From Hirudo medicinalis (taxonomy: Eukaryota; Annelida; Clitellata; Hirudinida; Hirudinidae), in assembly GCA_011800805.1 (NCBI GenBank), contig MPNW01000462.1, forward strand, positions 45,187-109,186: 64,000 nucleotides of DNA, given 5' to 3'. The stretch's first letter is position 1; every line of letters begins with the position of its first letter. Shown piece by piece: positions 28,489 to 39,486 of this stretch. Made by a program: the position numbers and the translations under genes. Under the pieces are notes generated by a model, which had not been told where the DNA came from, ran no database searches, and was given only the letters and a program-made list of their open reading frames with translations.

Positions 28489-31400
28489 TAATGACAATAA
28501 TAAGTGAATTTGTATAGTGTCGTCAGCATCAGGGGCTTAGACCATTTATACAGCGGCACTTTGTAGTGGTGCAAGCTGGGAGTCATCCAATCGAGGTCAT
28601 CAATAAATTTTATGGGATTTAAATTTTTTTAAATTAAATCAAGGATGAAGAATAATTCCAACTCATGGATTTCCTGAATATTTGTTAATTAACAGGTGAC
28701 AAAAATCAAGGTGATCACTCAACCTTGGAGTTCTACTGCTTCAGGTAGGCTGCTCCACCTGCTCACGTTTGCATCAAACTTGTGCACCACAGAACATTGA
28801 CCCAGAAAGGGAAGACACCCCACCACGATCAGGTTGTTGTCACCGACCGCGGACAGACTGTGCCCGGCCAAAGCGGGAGACCCGAGCGCCTGTGAATATC
28901 GACTTTGGATGAGACTCGGTGTTTGGCAACGTGTGATAGAAATTGAATGGAATGAGTGGTAGCAGGTGTAGTTGTTTGATCTTTATGCTTATTAGCAAAT
29001 TCCAGACATTTTTTTAATTGATTACTGGATGATATCATAATCATCACCGACATCATAATCACCACCAGCGTCATCATCATTGCCTTCATTATCAGGCCAA
29101 GTCTGGACTAAACCTTATCTGCCACTGACGACTCTCCCAATCATAAATGGATAATCTTTAGTTGGATGTTCATTTTACAAGATAATTAAACAAGGTGACA
29201 ATGATGGTGATTATGATAATAATATATATCATCATCATCATGATGGTGATCATCATGGTGATATAACATCATCATCATCATCATGACAGATCAAAAGTCA
29301 CCTCCGACAGACTCCAGGTTTTACTGTCGAGGTTGTAGGTCCACAGCTCGTCGGAGATCCTTTCGCCTGCCAGAATACCGCCGTGGATGAAAATCTTGGA
29401 TTCTTGCGGAAGACAGTCTGAGGCATGGAAGTACCTGGCCAAGAAAATATATTGAAATTGTTTTTTTTTGAATGCATTAGAATGTACAAGCATGCACAAA
29501 AAGGTGGGCATTTACAAAGCACGACGAGACACCTCTTTTTAAGTAATAATCAATTCAAGAACTCTACAAACACGTAAGCTTACAGCTTCATCTGCATATT
29601 CATGAGGTCACGTATATTATAATTATTAATTATAATTATTAAGTTATTACGACCAATCGAAGTGAGCCTGGAGGCTCGTGGTTAAAATAATTTCAAACCT
29701 TGCTGATGGTCTGAGAGAATTTCTTGGGGTGACGAGTTTCCATTGTGAACTCCCATCCTGGACGAACCAGAGCTCGTCCGAGACGGCGGAGAAGTTTTTG
29801 CCCCCGAAAATGAAGGCCCCTTTCAAACCCTCGCCCGAGTAGTGGACCACCGAGTGCCCCATGAGGCTGCTGGAATTACGACTTGAAAATGCTATGGTTT
29901 GTCACAATACTATAAAATTTTTAATAATAATAATAACAACAACAATAATAATAACAACAACAACAATAATAATAATAGTAATAATAATAATAACAATAAT
30001 AATAATAATAGTAATAATAATAACAATAATTACAACAAACATAAAGTTCAATAATAATAATAACAATAATAACCACACACAAGTGGTTCCAAAGAAGACC
30101 ACAGTGATTACTTAAACATATTTCATGATTACATCTCGATTACTCGAATATCGCTAACCTACAACATTCGAATTGTTTCAACGACGATTCAAGAATAATT
30201 ATTCTCACTTTGGATGCAGGGTCGGGCATCCGTCCACCATGCACGTGTGGACGTGGGCGGGTGGCCGAGCGGGTGCGACGACTCGGAGGGGAAACGGTGG
30301 AACCGAGTTCTGTTATTAAACATCGATTGTTTACGTACGTGTTTCGTATTACATTTCCTTTATTTACATAAATTGTAATGCAGAAACCGGTTATCGTTAT
30401 CGATCGACGCGGCATTCATTTTTGGTGATTGAAATTCATTTTTGATGATTGAAATTCATTTTTGATGATTGAAATTCATTTTTGATGATTGAAATTCATT
30501 TTTGATGATTAAAATTCTTTTCACGACACTGAAAATCAGCGAGGGAACGATTCGCTGATTTCAATTCTAAGAAGCGATCGCAAATTTGTCTCTTCAAAAG
30601 ATCGTCGCAATTATCACCATCATCATCATCATCGTCATCGTCATCAAATGCAACTCACATCGTCACAAGTAGCGTTGCAATAGCCAGGTTCGTCGTGGCT
30701 GACCTTGTAGGTCGCGTTGAAGCCGTAGTAAGCCCCTGAAAATTGAAAGCCGATGAATCAGAGAATCAGAGAGCACCAACTTTGGTTTAAGTCGTCGTAG
30801 TTTCAAAAGTTGGAGTCTGATTGGAGACTCTTAGTTACAATCTGCTGTAATTACAAACTAAATCTTATAATTACTAAATAAATAGCTTAGGTTAGGGTGA
30901 TGATGACTATGATGATTTTTGGCTATGATGACTACGATGATGATTGGTTATGATGACTATGACGATGATTGGTTATGATGATGGCGATTGTGATTGATGA
31001 TGGTGGTGATTCTAGTAAGTGGAAATTACCTGGCGGAGAATTACCAGCTGATTGAGAAAATTCAAAGAAGATGACCAGACTTCCCGAGAGGATCTGAAAG
31101 ACGAGGTCCTTCCGAAGTTCCTCTCCGCAGATGGCTGCCACCAGATGACTCGGGGAATCAGAGGGAAAGCCGAAGTCGTCGGGAATTCCGTCATAAATGT
31201 ACAGGCGTTCCTTTAGAGGAGACGTAAGCGACTGCTTTAAAAGTTTTAACGACAACAAAAATGTGGAGCACCATTTTTAATGCAAACTCAACAAAATGAA
31301 ATACAAAAATCAAATGATTATTTTGAGATCAAAAAGTTGTTTTTTTAATTTTTTATTTTCCATTATTTCAACAAAAAACTCGACCTACTTTTGCACAGGA

Positions 31401-34400
31401 AATGTTAACATCCTTGTGAATGGTCAGAGCTATGACCTGAGATGCTGATTGGTGGCTGTCCAGCCTATCATTGACAGACAAGACCCACAGGCAGAACAGG
31501 TGGCCCAATTCATTCTTCAAATTGGCCGTACCAAGACCTCCCTCTGTCGCCCCAAGAATCAAGGATCTGCCCTCGCACTCCTTGAAACATTTGCCAGAGT
31601 CCCTGACAAACAAGAGCAATTCAAAGCCTCGACGATATTAGCGACCTTCCTTAAGGGTCGCATCGGCCATTCCCACCTCGGATCGCCGTAGAAACCCTCG
31701 GCGCACGTCTGACAGTTGCGACCTGCGGTGTCGTCCTTGCAGTGACAAACTCCGTCGTGCCCGTCGCAGATGCCTTTGTTCTCGTCGGCGTGGCCGTTGC
31801 ATTGGCAGGGCGAGCAACCTGGTTTTGGGAGAAAGCATGGGTAAGGTCGAGCTGCGGTCTTGCCCGTCGAAGTGTGAGTCACGAGGGATTTTGTCGGGCG
31901 TAAAAATCATCTCTAAGCATGACGATCGAGCAAATGAGTTCTCGAAAAAGGTGAGAAATCAACGCCACCTGAACCAATTACATCATTTCTACAGCAACCA
32001 AAAGCTTCTCACCTTTCGTAGAAGTGCTGTTTCCAAAGAAACCGGTCATGCACGACTGGCAGTTAGTGCCATGGGTTCCGTGGATGCACCGGTCGCAGCT
32101 GCCCGTGAGGCAGGTGCTGTGGAAGTAGCAGCCACAGTCGATGTTGCAGGCCTCTCCGGTCCATCCGAGGTCGCACTCGCAGATGTAGTGGGGTGGGCCG
32201 GAACACCTCCCATTGGTGCAAAGCTCGTAGCACCTGCAACAGGCTAAATTATTAGTTCGACATTTTAATACATTGGGAAATAGTTGCATTACTAGGAGAA
32301 CATAAAAGTTAAGGATGTAAATTTCAAAAAGTACATCAGTCGATCATTAATGACATTAATTACAGTAGACGTATCGAACGTAATGACTAAGGTGCCTCAT
32401 GTCGTCCGTGCCGACGTCACAAAAACAATAATCCACCCACAACAAATAATTGTCCATAACACTTCGTGGCAATACAGGAGAAGCAACTGTGTCAGCCAAA
32501 GCCACAAGACGAAAGACACGGCGTTCGAACCCCACGCCGAACGGCGCTTCACGACATTCTTCTCCGAGAGCCCCCGAAAATTCAAGGGCGAAGGGACTCA
32601 CGTTCTTTCGCAGTCCAAGACCCCGTCGCCCGTGAACCCCCTCTTGCAAGAGCAGTTGTAAGACCCGACGGTGTTGATGCAGACGGCATTCTCGTGGCAG
32701 TCGTGCATGTCGAGAGTGCACTCATCCACGTCCTCGCACTTCTCGTAAGACCAGGAGTAGTGCAGGGCGGTCGAGGTTTCGTTCCGGTCGAACGAACTCG
32801 ACACGGCTTCGTCGCAGGAGATGCCGTCGTAAGGACCTGAGGGAAGAATCGAACCATTTAATTGGATAAACAGCAGTAAGATCAAATGAATGAATTAATT
32901 GGATAATTGATGACAACTCAGAGCTCAACTCGATTAATCATCGTCATCGCTGATCTTGTGGCAACAGAATGCAGTAAACAAACAACAAGAAAAGAGGCAC
33001 AGCACAAAAATCATTGTTTGAAAAATTAAAGTGATTTGAACATAAAAAGATGATCACGGTTATCACCCACAAAATCAACTTTTACAACTAATATGGCAGT
33101 AATTTGCTCAACATTCAAATGTCCGATGATGAAACTCCATCACACGCACAAAAATACCCACCTAGAAAGTGCCCCCTGCGGCAGATCCCGACGGACGGGT
33201 TGGTCGTCAGGTAGCACCACCCGCACAGGTGCGTTCGGATGCAAGAGGAGCAATTCTTTATGGAAGTGCAGTCGAAAAGGGGAACGATGTCGGTGGCGCT
33301 GTCCAGCCACATCCGACACCCCCCGAACGGATACCTGGGGATGTACTCCACGAAGGCAAAGCACCGTCTCATGTCCTCGCACCACGCGCACTCGTTCTCA
33401 TCCTGGAGGCACCAGGTAATGTTGCTTCTCCTGGCAGACGTCAGAGGAAAGAAGGGCAGAAAATCGTCAATCGCGAAAGGCACGTCAAAATTAAGTTGTA
33501 AAACTAATTGCAACCTAATGGCAAGGGAATCATATACTGGTAGTTACAAGATGATTACAATTTATGATTGGCAGTGTAAATGCAAGTCGAGTGAGATTGT
33601 CGGCAGCACAAATTACAACAATCAACCCCAATGGCGTACAGGTTAGCTCGGAGGGTTGCATTCCTGCATCAAGTGGTAATGACAGCAAAACCAATAGGCA
33701 ACGACGGTCGAACATCCATCGATTAGGTAAACTAATTTTAAAAAACTAATTTTAAAATGAATGCAATTCACTGATCAATGCATTATATGCATTAATAATT
33801 CAGGTCCATAGTTGAATTGAATATTATTATTGCTATAATCAATACCAACAAGTGACAGGGGAGGGGACAAGTGCCTGCATCCACCAATGAGTCGTTGAAT
33901 TGGCCCCTCTTGAAGCAGCGGGCCTCCATCACCGACCACTCGCACGAAGGGTCCTAGCAAAGTCGGCCGATCGAGAATTCGGATTCGTGAATAATTAATT
34001 ATAATTTATGCATCAATGCACAGTCATTTAATTCTCAGTTTATTTATAGAATGTAAATGGAATATTATGCCGAAAGCAGGGATTGAGGACGAGGATCGGC
34101 ACAATTATCATAATTTATGTGATGCTCGAGCCTTACCTATTTATGATATGTTTTAAATAAAAATTAGAGACAGTAGGGTAATGATGATGATGATGATGAT
34201 GATGACGACGATGATGACGGTGCTGCTGATGATAATGTCGGAAGGTTATGATAATAATATGAGATATCATTGGAGTTGGTGATTGTAGTTGGTTGTGAAA
34301 ATAGTACATTTATGCAATGTTCAAGCCACAATTGAAGACATGTACGAACCACCAGGCATTCGTGACAAGTGGTGTGGTTGGAACAGGTAACGCAGTGGGT

Positions 34401-37400
34401 GAGGTTTGTGATGAAGTACTGGGTGCTCCTGCTCCCTGGGTAGCACCTGTGGGCTGGCGACTGAGCGACGGAACTCCTGGCCATGCACGAGTCGACGCAC
34501 CAACCGCAGGAGAAATCGGTCAAGCACGACGTGCAGGTCTCGAAGGCGGAGCAAATTCCACCGTTGGGAGGTTCCAGGAATTCTGTGCCAATCACCTGAA
34601 GAGACGACGACTCGTCACACGATACCGTCCAATTCCGAAAATTCAATAACTATAATTTATTAAGAAAACTATAATCGATTAAGAAAAATTACCTAAAATT
34701 ACCAAAACTTACCAAGAAAGAGTCGCTCGGAAAACGTCCAATTCAGAAGCATTTAAGGCAGAAATAAAAACATCAAAGTCGATCTAAAGGTCTCACTGGA
34801 TTTTTCCTGAAGGGACTGGAAGTGATGTTCCACCTGAGTCCCACTTCGACGGACATCTGGGAAGGCGAAGGAGCCGTCGTCTGGTTGACGACCATCTCGA
34901 CGTAGTACCTGCTCGAGTTCGGACCGAACAGAGGCCGGCCGTTCGGTCGCTTCGCCTCCAAGTTGAAGTAGGTCGACATCTTCGATTCCGCAACCAACGC
35001 CTGGAATGCCGAAGATCGATCGGTCGATTCGAGGTTAACATGAAGCTAAACCAATTTGCGGTCAAAGTAGATAAATTATCCAGAAGAATATTTATGTCTG
35101 TTGTGAATTTGTGTACTCTGTGAACTTCCCTTTGGCTCGTCCTGAAACTGAGCTGTTGATTGCATCATGTACGAGGGCGACTACCTTTTGTTTGCGATTT
35201 CGAGTTGCGCGTTACGAGTTCCGTTAAAAATTATTCTGAGTTGTTTTCGTTCCGAGTTTTCTACTTTCGAGTTCTACTGTGTTCAGACTTAAAAATATAA
35301 CAATGTTAACCTTGTATCACCACTCCTTATTAAAAGTATTTTACTCTAATTGTTTGCTTATAAAAAAAAAAAGAAAAAGAAGGTGCATTCAATTTGAAAT
35401 TATTACTCGTTAGTAATACTTCCAAATAAATTATTACTCGTTAGTGATAGTTCTAAATACTGTATCTGAACGAAAATTCAGTACAATGTCAGACTACTGA
35501 AAAGTGAATTCCATCTCACCTTGTGAGAAGCAGAAGAGTTAGTACTGAGGTAGAGCCAAGTTTGAACGGTGGAGCCAAAGACGGTAAGGTGGATTGGAAA
35601 AGATGTGCGCGGGGGATGAATAAAGCCGACGAGTCGTGCCATGTAGGTGAATTCCTGGTGGTACTCCTTGTCCATGGCAGTATTGAAATGGAACATTTGA
35701 GTGGAATTTCTGACGAGCTCGACCTCTTCGAGAATTTTCGGGTTGACCGGATTCTTGTACCGCAGCCATAGCAAACCCGGCGGTTTGTTGTCGGAGATAC
35801 ACCCGGGGACATCCACCAATTGTGTTTGCAGGCCTTTCCACCAGCCTCGTGGGTGGAGACATATGGTCCTGTGGTGCACTTCGATTCTGGCATTTTATAG
35901 ATCTTGTGACATTTTGAGTCTATGACACACCAGCCGCAGTCATCCAGGGAAGGGACATTACTTCGCCCCAATGTGGCACATGATTCGCAAGTCTTGAGAA
36001 ATTCACAGATGCCAGGACAGAAGGAATGGCTGAGAGTTCCAGGCTGACACTTCTCCGATGACATCCTGTACAAGCATGTGTTGGTAGATTTCACTGAGCA
36101 CCACAAACAGTTTGGGTCAGAAGTGCAAAGCTCCATAGATTTGTGAAGGGCACACTTAGGGTCCCCTTCTTCTGACTGATTGATGGATGCCACCATGTTC
36201 TCTGGAAAAACATAAGCCTCGAGACTTCCAAGCAGGGACCCTCTGAATCCGCCAGCCAAAAGAACCGTGCGGTCATCTGCCAAGGTTGCAAAGTGGGAGT
36301 ACCTGCCCTTGATCCTGCGATGGCCCCCATCGGAGCTGCTTTCAAACTTCGTTCCATCCACCCAAGTCATGCACTGAAGATGCAGGAAGAAGATGTTTCC
36401 ATCGTAGCAATGCTCATCCTCATGGTGAGAGTGCACATTTCCTCCAACCACCACCATGTAGTCCCCCACCATTGTTGCCTGGTGAAATGCCCGCTCACGG
36501 GGTGCCAACGAATTCCTTCCAAAATGACTCAGGTCTGCCCACCAATTTTCACCTATGTGATAAACCTGCAGAGACGGCGATCTCCTGGGGAACCGAGCAC
36601 TGTCCACGGCGATGCCCCCAAATATAAGGAGCCGGTCGGATTTTGAATCGTGGACCATGGAATGCCCGATCAGTCTCCTATCGACACTGAGTCCCCCCTT
36701 TGGGTTGAGTTTTTCCCAAGAGATTTTAGGATCTCCGTCGTGCTGATGAGGTGGGAGACGTTACACCTCCATAAATCTGACAAGAAAGTGCCATTGACGG
36801 TCATGCCTCCCAGCAGATAAAGCCAACCACTGATCGTTACTACCATCGCATGGCCAGTCGTTGGAGGAAGGGATTTGTCAGGATCCTTGAGAAGCTTCCA
36901 TATCTCAGAATGCACATCAAACATCCATAGTTCGCTAGAAAAATTGTCATCACTCCTAGAACCACCGAACATCAAAATAATTCGACCTCCAAGAATGCCC
37001 ATAGTATGGCCATGCCTGCCAGATGGCCAAACCCTGCCTATGGGTTGCTCCACCGTACCCCAAGTGTGTATCTTGAAGTCATAGTAGAACAAGTCATTCA
37101 GTGACCTCTGCAGGTCGAAACCTCCGAAGAGGTACAGTCTTTCGAGCGAATGTACGTAAGCTCCCGAAAGACCGGCCCTTCGTTTGAATCCATTTTCCGA
37201 GATCATTTTCCAGCCAGTACCGGAGGCATTGCACTCGGGAAAGCCGTGTCGACACCTGGAAAAGATGTCCAATTAAAATTCATTATCACCGAGCACCTGA
37301 GCAATCACCTAGGACTAGCCTACCTGCAATTGCTCGTGGTACAGTTGGAAGAGGCATGCCCCTTTTCGCAGTAGTCTGAACACAGAAGATATTGGCAACC

Positions 37401-38239
37401 TTCCCCTGTGAATTCCTTGTCGCACTCGCACACCCCGTCCTCTTCGTTGCATCTGCCGTGATTCGAGCAGTTCATGGGACAGTCTGAGACGTAGAACTTG
37501 GCAAGGAAACCCTGCCTTACATAATTTCTATCACTGAAGAAGTAGACCATCATCTGGAAGAAAGTGTAAGTTTTGTTAATTATAATTTCTACACCTGAGG
37601 TTTGTTTTATATTTTTATAAACAAACAAAGTAAAATTAATGACTCCTTAATAATAAAATTAAATTCGTTAAAAAATAAAGACTTCCTGTAAAACTTTGTC
37701 GAACATTCGTTTCTCGTTTACTGTCTTTGTGACAACACAAATCAATGCCAAGGGTATCCTTACTACTGATTTGGCCACCAGAGTTCCTGGATCAGATTCA
37801 CCACTGAACGCCCCTAGAAGGTTGTCGTTGAAGGAAGGTCCGTCGTACACAAACAGGTAGTCGTAGGTGCATTCTGTAGACATCGAGACAAACTCCAGAT
37901 TTACAAACTTCTTTGGGCCTCCTTCAATTGCAAACATAACATCAAGATCAAGGTTCATGTCCAAAGCAGGAAACCTTAAAGTTCCAACCAATAATGAGCC
38001 ATTCACAGTGCGAGGACGGATGGTACACATTCGTTCCGTCGGAGATTATTCCAAAGCTGGAGTTGAGAACCTGCCTGCCAGTACATGGTGGTGTCACAAC
38101 TTCTCCAAAGTTCCTTCCAACCAACAGCACAACCGTTAGCTCCAGGAAATATTGGATGGAGATTCTTAGATGTCCAAACTGGAATATTATAATATTTGTA
38201 AGTGCAGGAAGGCTCAACTGATTGCTTTCCTAACACCAT
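20735..38239 (-). CDS. MEGF8: Multiple epidermal growth factor-like domains protein 8 (MEGF8)
   Basis: Thirty-three exons on the minus strand encode about 2753 residues (human about 2780-2845). In order: 38219-38239, 37989-38178, 37767-37921, 37324-37553, 35520-37255, 34797-35000, 34350-34595, 33850-33953, 33162-33430, 32602-32836, 32013-32233, 31677-31818, 31389-31602, 31030-31210, 30659-30735, 30209-30309, 29699-29869, 29302-29434, 28724-28889, 28151-28362, 27742-27874, 27060-27300, 26536-26617, 25819-26017, 25538-25680, 24967-25186, 24531-24702, 24163-24343, 23359-23526, 23013-23161, 22705-22831, 22120-22345, 20735-21945. Architecture: signal peptide, CUB, EGF, kelch cluster, PSI repeats, calcium-binding EGF, laminin-type EGF, second CUB, second kelch cluster, PSI repeats, EGF, laminin-type EGFs, one transmembrane segment ([20 protein letters not shown], about 21190-21260) and a cytoplasmic tail with MASRP, the motif through which vertebrate MEGF8 recruits MGRN1 to down-regulate Smoothened. 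Exon 5 needs two single-base corrections. The 7-codon first exon and its 40-bp intron are the least certain. Confidence 0.94.
23761..23944 (+). mobile_element. tRNA-derived SINE, copy A
   Basis: Starts with a tRNA-like A-box (GTTGGCCGAATGGGTT), continues with a B-box-like GTGTTCGCAACCC, and ends in a body with GGGGCGCTATATAAATGGT. It lies in a MEGF8 intron. Similar sequence recurs at least five times in the window, once inverted, which is the hallmark of a dispersed SINE. Confidence 0.75.
23822..24068. repeat. Exact 123-bp tandem duplication around a single N
   Basis: Bases 23822-23944 and 23946-24068 are identical as far as I can compare, separated only by N at 23945. Both are the 3' part of SINE copy A. 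Identity up to the N suggests that overlapping contig ends were joined without merging. Confidence 0.9.
24405..24493. repeat. (CACCAC)/(ATC)n microsatellite
   Basis: Trinucleotide tract changing from CAC units to ATC units, in a MEGF8 intron just downstream of exon 27 in transcript order. Confidence 0.9.
26637..26950. repeat. (AAT)n tracts in a MEGF8 intron
   Basis: Two AAT/AAC runs at about 26637-26706 and 26862-26950 in the intron between exons 22 and 23. The neighbouring stretch at 26150-26510, in the next intron, is almost pure A/T with many TAATTA units. Confidence 0.9.
27362..27650. repeat. 16-bp minisatellite followed by (AAT/AAC)n
   Basis: The unit AAAAATGAATTACATT repeats about eight times with G/A variants to 27496. 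One N follows at 27497, then an AAT/AAC tract to about 27650. All of it lies in a MEGF8 intron. Confidence 0.9.
29920..30072. repeat. (AAT/AAC)n tract
   Basis: Imperfect trinucleotide tract in the MEGF8 intron upstream of the kelch exon 29699-29869. Confidence 0.9.
30413..30515. repeat. 20-bp minisatellite, five copies
   Basis: The unit ATTCATTTTTGATGATTGAA is repeated head to tail five times with very few changes, in the MEGF8 intron between exons 15 and 16. Confidence 0.92.
33640..33730 (+). mobile_element. SINE-like head, copy B
   Basis: GGTTAGCTCGGAGGGTTGCA has an A-box-like start and matches the head of copy C (45772 onward) in the shared GGGTTGCATTCCTGCAT. It lies in a MEGF8 intron. 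Only the head is recognisable. Confidence 0.5.
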
Positions 38240-39430
38240 TTTTTTACTAGATTTTGTTATAAAGTGGAAATAAGTGTTTTTAATTTAATGCATTTGGTAA
38301 ATAATTACATTGTTGACTGGCATCTCTCGACAGTTAGTATCCACTGCAATAAACCCTTAAGCTTTAATCTCAAAATAATCTCATCATTATCATATTGTAA
38401 AGTTAAGCATAGTTTGCCTCTTGGTTATCATAAGGAGTGACAAAAATCTGCCCATATCACTGGGAAAATTCGCTCGAACAACAACTTTCAAGAAAATAAT
38501 ATTTACATTTCTTAATGGAGATGTGCTCGAACATGGATTTTTATTGAATCCATGTTACAAAGTTTTAAAATAGTGCTCTATTTATCAATTAAAGTGAAGT
38601 TTACCTTATGGCAATGTATGTTAGAATGGCATACAATATATGTTACATTTATGATTACTTTACATTTTTGTCAAGACCGACACACGAACATCATTTTTAT
38701 TGCGTAAAATAATTTCACTTAAACTTAAATAAGTGATAAGTGATTTATTGTAATATAAATGTAATTTCCAATTTTTTTTAAATCTAAATCAAGTCGATTT
38801 GAAAACTTTTGTAACTCAGTCTTTATCGCTCTCATTCAGCATCCTCTTCACAAGTTACAAACGTTCAAAATATATTTGTTGCAATATTAGCTTGACAAAA
38901 AATGTGCAATTATATACTAATATAACATTATTGACCGAACCTTCCATCCCTGGGTACTAGCAGACGAGAGTGTCATTCAGCTTGGCAGTGGCTCGTGAAT
39001 TGTTCTGATTCAATTGGGATATTGGGCATTTGGGTTGTTTATTAACTTAGTTAATTAAGTAATTTAATTTCAGCCTCTTTTATGTAATGTACTGAAAAAA
39101 ACGAATTGTGTAATTTTGTGTAATGTACCGTAAAAAACGAATTGTAATTACAATTTGAAGCGATGCCTAATCCATCGAGGTTGAACGAGAGCTGCGCAAA
39201 GTACAAAAAGCACATAATCGAGTGAGGGCGCATTTAAACTAAATTTGAAACAAGCAGAGGCCGAAAACGTGTTTTCAATTCCTATTGCAATCCTAGTTAT
39301 GATTCTGAGAACAGAAGTCGAACAAGAGTGAAGATAATAATAAATGGAGTGGAGCCTCCTTTGAACATCACGAGAAACAAAGACATTGCGGTCACAAAGT
39401 CGTGTGAACCCTTACGTTTATATATGTCTC
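38240..39430. other. Intergenic region between MEGF8 and the Spinster-like gene
   Basis: AT-rich, with no credible coding frame. Because both neighbours are read leftward, it should contain the MEGF8 promoter. A minus-strand polyadenylation signal for the Spinster-like gene is at 39437-39442, just outside. Confidence 0.5.
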
Positions 39431-39486
39431 TGAAATTTTATTGAGATAGAATATACAAGTTTGTGTACAAAGAATGACTTGTAAAA

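Noticed and set aside
30413..30515. A CRISPR-like array.
   Set aside because: The 20-bp units are directly adjacent without spacers in an animal intron; it is a minisatellite.
35754..35800. A 47-bp GT-AG intron that would also repair the second MEGF8 frame break.
   Set aside because: It would remove [16 protein letters not shown], which lies in the good frame and matches the PGL region of MEGF8. A single missing base upstream explains the data better.
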